Assembly (NCBI GenBank): GCA_030146295.1
Contig: JASLCD010000271.1
Coordinates: forward strand, 1-9,202
Reading direction: 5' to 3'
Source: Chryseobacterium sp.
GTDB taxonomy: Bacteria; Bacteroidota; Bacteroidia; Flavobacteriales; Weeksellaceae
Length of the DNA: 9,202 bases
The notes under the pieces are model-generated. The model was not told the DNA's origin. It ran no database searches and saw only the letters and a program-made list of their open reading frames with translations. Shown piece after piece: positions 1 through 4,856 of the stretch. The translations under genes and the position numbers were made by a program. The number at the start of each line of letters is the position of its first letter. The first letter of the stretch is position 1.

Positions 1-26
1 AATTAGCTTTTTAAACTTAAAAAAAT

Positions 27-34
27 TAATTTTG
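27..34 (+). promoter_or_regulatory. -7-like promoter element TAATTTTG
   Basis: TAATTTTG matches the Bacteroidetes -7 consensus TAnnTTTG at every fixed position. The -33 TTG cannot be judged properly because it would fall at the very start of the window, where only T-rich sequence is seen. No ORF follows. An intrinsic terminator lies about 60 nt downstream, so the element could drive a short RNA. Alternatively, the stretch is the 3' UTR of a gene outside the window. Confidence 0.4.
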
Positions 35-40
35 TGGTAC

Positions 41-122
41 ATATCAATAAGTAAAGTAATTGCAAGACGTTACATTGCTTATCAAAAAGCCGCTGTTGTT
101 CCCGCAACAGTGGTTTTCTTTT
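41..122 (+). ncRNA. Candidate small RNA of about 80 nt
   Basis: The stretch between the -7-like element at 27-34 and the terminator at 90-122 has no usable reading frame. It has weak internal pairing (ATAAG at 47-51 with CTTAT at 78-82) and ends in a strong hairpin plus T tract. A promoter, a short non-coding body and a terminator are the expected layout of an independent sRNA. I do not recognise the RNA family. The alternative, the 3' end of an mRNA from outside the window, cannot be excluded. Confidence 0.35.
90..122 (+). terminator. Rho-independent terminator
   Basis: The stem is CCGCTGTTG (90-98) with CAACAGTGG (105-113): 9 bp including one G-U pair, and a 6-nt loop. It is preceded by AAAAAG and followed by TTTTCTTTT (114-122). 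It stops plus-strand transcription entering from the left, either of the candidate sRNA or of a gene outside the window. Confidence 0.75.
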
Positions 123-346
123 CAGGCAACTGTTAGTTTTTATTTCGGCATACAAAGTAAAAGGATCTACCACAAATCTATTTTAACATAATATTATCTT
201 AAAGTCAACAAAATATAAATATCTCAAATTGAGAAAATAGAAAATGACTAATTATCAAATATTTGTAGTTCATTATTTTTTCAATATTCACAGATTTTTA
301 AAAAACACTTAACATAATATATAAATCATCACTGGCAAAGAGTCAT

Positions 347-354
347 TAATTTCG
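347..354 (+). promoter_or_regulatory. Possible -7 element TAATTTCG for the PLC gene
   Basis: TAATTTCG differs from TAnnTTTG at one position and lies 16 nt before the PLC start codon. No clear TTG is seen at the -33 spacing. The same octamer precedes the metallophosphoesterase gene (3353-3360, minus strand) by 12 nt. The implied 5' leaders would be very short, so confidence is low. Confidence 0.25.
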
Positions 355-370
355 CATTAAATATATCGAA

Positions 371-1447
371 ATGAAAAAGGCTGTTTTCTTTGGCATCTAT
401 CTGTCTTCATTCCATCTGCTATGGTCACAATCGCAAGGGCTCAATAATTTAAAGATCAATGAAATTCAGGTAATTGGTTCCCACAATTCTTACAAAAAAG
501 CCATTCTGCCCGAAGTATACAGTTATTTATCCCAAAAAGACACTCAGAACTCTTTACCGAAGATTCAATATGAACACATTCCTGTTCCCCAGCAGCTGGA
601 TCTTGGCCTCAGAAATCTGGAAATCGATGTATATGCAGACCGCAAAGGAGGAAAATATGCCCATCCGAAGATTCTGGATCTGGTGAAGACCAACGAGCTT
701 TTCGATCCGGAAGGTAAAATGAAAAAACCGGGTTACAAAATGATTCATATTACTGATATTGATTATCAGACCTGGTATTATACCCTGGAAGACTGCCTGA
801 AAGATTTAAAAAAATGGTCCGACAGCCATCCTGATCACACCCCCGTTTTCATAACGCTTGAACCTAAAGACGGAAAAGCCAATCAGTTCGGAACAGAACC
901 CGAGCATTACACTCCAGAACTTTTTGATGATCTGGACAGTGAACTGAAAAGGTATCTGGGAAAAGATAAAATCATTACACCGGATGATATCAGAGGTTCT
1001 TATCCGACACTGAATGAAGCTGTTTTACACAAAAACTGGCCAAAAGTGAAAGACGCAAAGGGAAAATTCCTTTTTGTACTGGATAATAATGGAGAAAACA
1101 GAGACCTGTATGCTAAAGACCATCCTTCATTAAAAGGCAGAATGATTTTCACCAATTCTACTCCCGGAACTCCTGAGTCTGCAGTCCTGTTTATGAATGA
1201 ACCGAAGAAGGATGATGCAGTGATAAAAGATCTGGTAAAAAAAGGATACATCATCCGTACCAGAGCTGATGCAGATACGATGGAAGCGCGAAGGGAAGAC
1301 TATTCAAGGTTTGAAAAAGCAAAAGAAAGCGGTGCACAGATCATTACCACAGATTATTACTATCCCAGCCAACTTTTCAAATCCAATTATAAGGTGAGTT
1401 TTGACAGCAACACCTATGAAAGAAAGAATCCTTTAGCAGGAAAATAG
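371..1447 (+). CDS. Secreted Ca2+-dependent phosphatidylinositol-specific phospholipase C-like phosphodiesterase
   Basis: This full-length 358-aa protein of the PLC-like phosphodiesterase superfamily most resembles the Ca2+-dependent bacterial PI-PLC group. An N-terminal signal peptide (MKK, then a hydrophobic stretch to about residue 20) indicates export. The N-terminal motif IGSHNSY (35-41) supplies the first catalytic histidine, H38. LEIDVYAD (83-90) supplies acidic metal ligands, and IHITDIDY around H126 is the likely second catalytic histidine. ITLEPKD (161-167) and the ITPDDIRG...TLNEA...WP block (about 202-225) are family hallmarks. The C-terminal part (RTRADAD, TTDYYYPSQ) is also typical of the family. 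No T9SS C-terminal domain is seen, so a periplasmic or surface location is likely. Known members cleave phosphatidylinositol or related phosphodiesters; the actual substrate here is unknown. The gene appears monocistronic, with a terminator 32 nt after the stop codon. The ATG is the natural start because it gives a complete signal peptide. Confidence 0.85.
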   Translation: MKKAVFFGIYLSSFHLLWSQSQGLNNLKINEIQVIGSHNSYKKAILPEVYSYLSQKDTQNSLPKIQYEHIPVPQQLDLGLRNLEIDVYADRKGGKYAHPKILDLVKTNELFDPEGKMKKPGYKMIHITDIDYQTWYYTLEDCLKDLKKWSDSHPDHTPVFITLEPKDGKANQFGTEPEHYTPELFDDLDSELKRYLGKDKIITPDDIRGSYPTLNEAVLHKNWPKVKDAKGKFLFVLDNNGENRDLYAKDHPSLKGRMIFTNSTPGTPESAVLFMNEPKKDDAVIKDLVKKGYIIRTRADADTMEARREDYSRFEKAKESGAQIITTDYYYPSQLFKSNYKVSFDSNTYERKNPLAGK

Positions 1448-1479
1448 TCCTGTTTTTGCTATTAGATTTATAATTGAGG

Positions 1480-1508
1480 AGGCCGTCAGATCGACGGCCT
1501 TTCTTTTT
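1480..1508 (+). terminator. Rho-independent terminator of the PLC gene
   Basis: A perfect 8-bp stem pairs AGGCCGTC (1480-1487) with GACGGCCT (1493-1500) around a 5-nt loop, followed by TTCTTTTTT. The T tract is on the plus strand only, so it serves the PLC gene. The convergent metallophosphoesterase transcript would meet the hairpin without a good T tract. Confidence 0.85.
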
Positions 1509-1552
1509 TAAACACAACACGATTACGCATATTAGCTTACTCCCCTTTTCAT

Positions 1553-3340
1553 TTACAGTTTTCTTATTTCCTGCTTTTTCAAATCTATTTCAAAATGATC
1601 TGCCGGATCTCCGTCAGAAAGCAGTGAAAGTATCTTAAACACAGATTTTAACTGCATTACAAATGGATTCGCTGAATGTTTCTCCCGATACAGATTCTCC
1701 AATATCCGGTACTGCTCCAGTCTTTCCTTAGGGATATCCTTTTTTGCAAGTTCATCTGCCGATTGAAATTTATAAAGATCCAATAACAAATCATCAACAG
1801 CCCATTTTTTAAAGGCTTCTAACCTGATTCCTTTTTTCTTTAACTGATTTCTATTTTGAACGAGTAACAAGAGCGCTTCACCGTTCAAATTTCTGGATTT
1901 TTCAATAAAATCTTTTGGCCAGTCATCCGGGATCATTCTCAAGCGAACCAGTTCTTTTAAATGAAAAAGCATAAAATCGTGATAGGATTTCGTTTTTAAG
2001 ATCTCTTTATTCCAGCCTATTTTGGTTGTATCATGCTGTAATACTTCATATTCTTTTTCGTAAAGAGGAAACAGCTCGTCAAAACGGGGTACATTATTTA
2101 AAACTTCAGTCTGTACCTCCATTTTTTCAGGAGACTGAATCGTCAGAATTTTATAGGCAGGCAGATAAGCTGCCAATGAAGGAACCTGAACATTGACCAA
2201 AACACGTTCTCCAATTTTCCTGATTCCTGTATCATTATTATGCATATGCCCGGCAAAATGAATCTGTAATCCTGCTTCTGCAAATACTTTGGCAACTTCT
2301 TCCTGGGGCACACGCTCCAACTGCCACTTCTTATCCCCCAGCAAGCTTTTAATTTCATTGGTTGCTCCGTCATTGAAGTCAATCATCGGATAGTGGGTGA
2401 ATGCAATCAGAGTTTTGTGGTGTTTTGCAGCTTCATCTGCAAGCTTCTTTACCCATTGTATCAGATGCTTTTTGTGGGTCAGGACATTATTATATCCAAT
2501 GCCTGCTCCTTTATAATTGGATGTATTTCGGGGACTTTCGTTCAGGCTTTTCGGAATATAGGTGTTTCCGTCAATGGCAATCATCCAGACATCTTTTAGA
2601 GGTTCAACAACATAGCTCAAATCTGGTACGGAAAAACCTTTTTCAACCTCGTACATTCTTTTGGAATAGTCTGCCGATTGTAAAGCTTTTTCGTAAACGT
2701 AATTTTTAAATGAATTATGATCAAAAGGTGTACTCCAGAACAAGTCTTCTTTTTTAGGATAAAAACCAAAATCTTTTAATTCATTCAAAATTTCCAGGTA
2801 TCCGGATTCTGCAATATCTTTTGTGATGAGCTTATCCGTTGATTTTCCGATATTTTCTTTACTATAAATTCCTAACGGACTCCCATTTTGTCCGAGAAAA
2901 TCATCTTTTCCACCATCATTTCTGAATGGTCCTACCGGATCATGGTTTCCTGTTGTCAGATAAAAATTAATCCCATATTTCTGATGGTATTGATCTAAAA
3001 TCCTGTGAAGCCCACGAAGGTTATAAGCCTGTCCGTCATCCGAAAAATCTCCGGGCATCGCTACAATTTTAATTCCTTTGGCCACAAGATCATCCAGAGC
3101 TTTAAGAAAGGCAAAATAGTTCTCATTAAAAACTCTTGTGGAATGCAGTTGAGAATCCATCGTCCTCAGGATCGTGGGTTTGCCCGTTTTAGGATTTATA
3201 ATTCCTTTAAAATCATTGTCCGAGAAACTTCCGTACAAATCCTGGAAATGCACATCAGAAAGAAAAGCGATCTGTACAGGTTTCTGTGCCTTAAAAAAGG
3301 TAAATACAAAAAATAAAACAGTAAATACTCCTTTGTTCAT
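1553..3340 (-). CDS. Exported calcineurin-like metallophosphoesterase
   Basis: This 595-aa protein has a signal peptide (MNKG, then a hydrophobic run ending at KAQ, about residue 19). It carries the full set of dinuclear metallophosphoesterase motifs: D-x-H (SDVHF, D29/H31), GDxxDxG (GDFSDDG, D98), GNHD (131-134), a TH pair (FTHYP, H316) and GHxH (GHMH, H365/H367). All metal ligands appear intact, so it should be an active periplasmic or outer-surface phosphoesterase; the substrate cannot be read from sequence. Residues from about 400 to the end form a charged, probably helical C-terminal extension outside the catalytic core that I do not recognise. The gene is convergent with the PI-PLC-like gene. 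Joint phosphorus or lipid scavenging is possible but is inferred only from the neighbourhood. The start codon is supported by the signal peptide. Confidence 0.85.
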   Translation of the reverse strand: MNKGVFTVLFFVFTFFKAQKPVQIAFLSDVHFQDLYGSFSDNDFKGIINPKTGKPTILRTMDSQLHSTRVFNENYFAFLKALDDLVAKGIKIVAMPGDFSDDGQAYNLRGLHRILDQYHQKYGINFYLTTGNHDPVGPFRNDGGKDDFLGQNGSPLGIYSKENIGKSTDKLITKDIAESGYLEILNELKDFGFYPKKEDLFWSTPFDHNSFKNYVYEKALQSADYSKRMYEVEKGFSVPDLSYVVEPLKDVWMIAIDGNTYIPKSLNESPRNTSNYKGAGIGYNNVLTHKKHLIQWVKKLADEAAKHHKTLIAFTHYPMIDFNDGATNEIKSLLGDKKWQLERVPQEEVAKVFAEAGLQIHFAGHMHNNDTGIRKIGERVLVNVQVPSLAAYLPAYKILTIQSPEKMEVQTEVLNNVPRFDELFPLYEKEYEVLQHDTTKIGWNKEILKTKSYHDFMLFHLKELVRLRMIPDDWPKDFIEKSRNLNGEALLLLVQNRNQLKKKGIRLEAFKKWAVDDLLLDLYKFQSADELAKKDIPKERLEQYRILENLYREKHSANPFVMQLKSVFKILSLLSDGDPADHFEIDLKKQEIRKL

Positions 3341-3352
3341 CTTAAAATAAGA

Positions 3353-3360
3353 CGAAATTA
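3353..3360 (-). promoter_or_regulatory. Possible -7 element TAATTTCG for the metallophosphoesterase gene
   Basis: Read on the minus strand, TAATTTCG lies 12 nt before the start codon, in the 74-nt gap behind the 279-aa membrane-protein gene. It is the same octamer as at 347-354. It is one mismatch from the TAnnTTTG consensus and lacks a clear -33 TTG. No terminator is seen in the gap, so co-transcription with the upstream gene is also possible. Confidence 0.25.
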
Positions 3361-3414
3361 AGGGAATGAACAGGGAATTGTTTTAATTGAATTTTAAATA
3401 ATTGTGAAGGAAGA

Positions 3415-4254
3415 TTATTCTCCCGGCATTATCTCAGATTTTTTCCCGGAATATTTTCTGATAATATAGGCTGTTGATCTTTTGAGTTCCCTTTTATTCT
3501 CCGGATCAATTCCATCCATTGTAAAAAACTCAACATTTCCATTGACCTTGGAATACCAGGTTCTTCCCAGTGCATTTTCTACTGTAAGAGTGTCTTTTCT
3601 GGTAATACGTTTAAAATATTTAATTTGAACAGTATCTTTTGGAACTAGAGTCAGCAAAGGATTTCCGTCCTTGCAATCGGCAGGCTTATATTCATTTTCA
3701 TTCCAGTACATACAGCTTTTTTCATACGCTGCCACTTTGAAAAAACTTAACGGTTCATTCCTGTTTATATTTCCTGATGAACAATAATAATTACCAATCA
3801 AAAAACTTCCAAGCATAAACATCCCCACAAGACCAAAACTATTTTGTCTGACGAATTCCGGCATTTTAAAATGCTGTTCATTGATGATATTAATATTTAT
3901 TTTGGAAAGCCTTTCAGATATAATTTCTTCATCCTGATCCACACTGATTTTTACCGTAGTCAGATTTTTTTTTTCATCATTCCTGATAAAGGTCCTTGAA
4001 AAATCGGTGAAATCCTTATAGCCAATATACTGGCTCATTTTATTCAATCTCTCCGGCTCAATATTCCTGCTGCTGTTGCCTTCAACAAAGTCTTCATAAT
4101 ATCGTATAAATGTTTTCTCTGAAATATCATAGAATTTCAGATTATCAATAAAACAAAGATGCAGATAACAAGCTAAGCCACTTTTTGTGGTTTTTTCTGA
4201 TTCTCTTCTTGCCTGCTCAAATACTTCATTAATCAGTAATTTCTTCTTGGACAT
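3415..4254 (-). CDS. Single-pass membrane protein of unknown function
   Basis: I do not recognise a named family for this 279-aa protein, although the architecture seems familiar from Bacteroidetes hypothetical proteins. Residues 1-95 are soluble, charged and mostly helical, ending in a YIGYKDFTDFSRTF-like segment. Residues 96-135 are a linker. A single transmembrane segment spans about 139-157 (FGLVGMFMLGSFLIGNYY). Residues 160-279 form a second domain with a CMYWN...C pair (C181 and C194), followed by a strand-rich stretch containing LGRTWYSKVNGNVEFFTMDG. There is no N-terminal signal peptide, so the likely topology is cytoplasmic N-terminus and periplasmic C-terminus. That would suit a sensor or transducer, but this is inference. 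The upstream region carries a -7-like element, a TTACGG-N4-CCGTAA palindrome and phased TGTCTA repeats, which suggests dedicated regulation, possibly by the two-component system encoded next door. Confidence 0.75.
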   Translation of the reverse strand: MSKKKLLINEVFEQARRESEKTTKSGLACYLHLCFIDNLKFYDISEKTFIRYYEDFVEGNSSRNIEPERLNKMSQYIGYKDFTDFSRTFIRNDEKKNLTTVKISVDQDEEIISERLSKININIINEQHFKMPEFVRQNSFGLVGMFMLGSFLIGNYYCSSGNINRNEPLSFFKVAAYEKSCMYWNENEYKPADCKDGNPLLTLVPKDTVQIKYFKRITRKDTLTVENALGRTWYSKVNGNVEFFTMDGIDPENKRELKRSTAYIIRKYSGKKSEIMPGE

Positions 4255-4275
4255 AAACAGTGTTTTCGGGCATTA

Positions 4276-4282
4276 CAAAGTA
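4276..4282 (-). promoter_or_regulatory. -7-like element TACTTTG of the membrane-protein gene
   Basis: On the minus strand, TACTTTG is a one-base-shorter version of TAnnTTTG, located 21 nt before the start codon at 4254. No -33 TTG is visible. The palindrome at 4305-4320 sits upstream with its edge 29 nt from the final G, the same spacing as at 7237-7281. This layout suggests an activator-dependent promoter. Confidence 0.5.
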
Positions 4283-4303
4283 GATGATTTTCAATCATAC
4301 CGC

Positions 4304-4321
4304 ATTACGGATTTCCGTAAT
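4304..4321. promoter_or_regulatory. Palindromic operator candidate TTACGG-N4-CCGTAA (copy 1)
   Basis: ATTACGGA-TT-TCCGTAAT is a perfect 8-2-8 inverted repeat. It can also be read as two heptamers spaced by 2 bp, the arrangement used by NarL-type regulators. It lies 50 nt upstream of the membrane-protein start codon. A 16-bp core differing at one base (15 of 16 identical on the plus strand) recurs at 7237-7252, right after a NarL-like response-regulator gene. There is no T tract after it, so it is not a terminator. Confidence 0.65.
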
Positions 4322-4339
4322 AATTCTCCATTGGCTTAC

Positions 4340-4366
4340 TGTCTATTGATGTCTATATTTTGTCTA
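4340..4366. repeat. Three phased TGTCTA direct repeats
   Basis: TGTCTA occurs at 4340-4345, 4350-4355 and 4361-4366, with start-to-start distances of 10 and 11 bp, so all three lie on about the same face of the helix. They lie 19 bp beyond the palindrome in the upstream region of the minus-strand membrane-protein gene (reading TAGACA in that direction). They may be an additional regulator-binding array. Confidence 0.4.
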
Positions 4367-4401
4367 CCACATCTCCTCTGTTTTGCTGCAAATTTGCCTT
4401 A

Positions 4402-4441
4402 GAAATCAACAAAAAATAAAACGTTTTAAATAATTGATTTC
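4402..4441. repeat. Nested dyad symmetry
   Basis: An outer perfect 8-bp inverted repeat, GAAATCAA (4402-4409) with TTGATTTC (4434-4441), encloses a perfect 12-bp palindrome, TAAAACGTTTTA (4417-4428). The two centres differ by 1 bp. No T tract follows in a terminator-like position. It could be a protein-binding site or a chance feature of AT-rich sequence. Confidence 0.35.
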
Positions 4442-4624
4442 AAAAAAACCAGAGAAAACAGAGATTAAACTCCGGATTGGGAAGCAGAAGTTTCGCCTCC
4501 GTTTTTGAAGGTTCACTTCCCTAAAAAATTAAGAAGCGCTTCGAAATTTTAACAGTGTACAGCTCGCGATAAAAACTTCGTGAGAGGAAGAAATACGGCT
4601 TCAACTTCGAAAATTTTAAAGGAA

Positions 4625-4792
4625 ATGATCCAAATTATATTAATGCTATTAGGTTTAGCATGTTCAGATAATAATGCCAATATATCAACAACAGATAACA
4701 ACAATTACCAATCTACAACAATGAACCTTTCTATGGAAAGTGGCAGTGATACCAGTGGAGAAACAGGGCAGATTTTACCACCAAAAAAATAA
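4625..4792 (+). CDS. Small putative lipoprotein (55 aa)
   Basis: This short ORF encodes a hydrophobic N-terminus (MIQIILMLLGLA) followed by CSDNN, then a polar, Asn/Ser/Thr-rich tail ending in GETGQILPPKK. It looks like a very short lipoprotein signal with Cys13 as the lipidated residue. The lipobox (GLAC) is imperfect and there is no N-terminal lysine. Ser-Asp after the Cys resembles the acidic surface-export signal reported for Bacteroidetes lipoproteins. An in-frame GTG at 4580 would add 15 polar residues and spoil the signal; ATG 4625, with AAAGGA just upstream, is preferred. A strong terminator begins 6 nt after the stop codon, which supports a genuine short gene. It lies just upstream of the sensor kinase gene, so an accessory or ligand role is conceivable but unproven. 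I do not recognise the family. Confidence 0.55.
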   Translation: MIQIILMLLGLACSDNNANISTTDNNNYQSTTMNLSMESGSDTSGETGQILPPKK

Positions 4793-4798
4793 TTAAAC

Positions 4799-4827
4799 AA
4801 AAGGACAATGAAAATTGTCCTTTTTTT
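4799..4827 (+). terminator. Rho-independent terminator after the small lipoprotein gene
   Basis: AAAAGGACAAT (4799-4809) pairs perfectly with ATTGTCCTTTT (4814-4824) around a GAAA tetraloop, and the T tract continues to 4827. It separates the small gene from the kinase gene. The kinase start codon is only 29 nt further on, so read-through here could also tune kinase-regulator expression. Confidence 0.85.
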
Positions 4828-4856
4828 AATACCTTTAGTTGCTATCAATTATTATC

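Larger units (their letters stand above)
1..370. other. Intergenic region upstream of the PLC gene
   Basis: No convincing protein gene is visible on either strand. The region contains a -7-like element (27-34) followed by an intrinsic terminator (90-122), listed separately. After that comes a very AT-rich stretch up to the PLC start. A short perfect dyad, TCTCAA-A-TTGAGA, lies at 222-234 and might be an operator or a chance palindrome. A possible PLC promoter element lies at 347-354. Confidence 0.7.
4255..4624. other. Structured intergenic region between divergent genes
   Basis: No convincing protein gene lies here. From left to right it holds the promoter region of the minus-strand membrane-protein gene (TACTTTG, a palindrome and three TGTCTA repeats) and a GCAAATTTGC palindrome at 4388-4397. 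Next is a nested dyad at 4402-4441. The stretch 4470-4620 is rich in GAAG and CTTC, with an inverted GGGAAG/CTTCCC pair (4479-4484 and 4516-4521) and the near-repeat CTTCGAAA(A)TTTTAA (4539-4552 and 4605-4619). That last stretch could be a dispersed intergenic repeat. No clear promoter for the small lipoprotein gene is seen. Confidence 0.6.

Noticed and set aside
222..234. TCTCAA-A-TTGAGA dyad as an operator
   Set aside because: It is short, lies about 135 nt from the PLC start with no promoter next to it, and has no second copy noticed in the window.
3005..3316. Plus-strand ORF of about 100 codons antisense to the metallophosphoesterase gene
   Set aside because: It overlaps the motif-rich N-terminal half of a well-supported gene and its translation shows no recognisable features.
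4580..4624. GTG-started N-terminal extension of the small lipoprotein
   Set aside because: It adds 15 polar residues before the hydrophobic signal and lies in a repeat-like stretch; ATG at 4625 is a better start.
4839..4856. TTG start for the sensor kinase
   Set aside because: It adds only six residues and sits 2 nt after a possible -7 element; ATG at 4857 gives a normal signal sequence.
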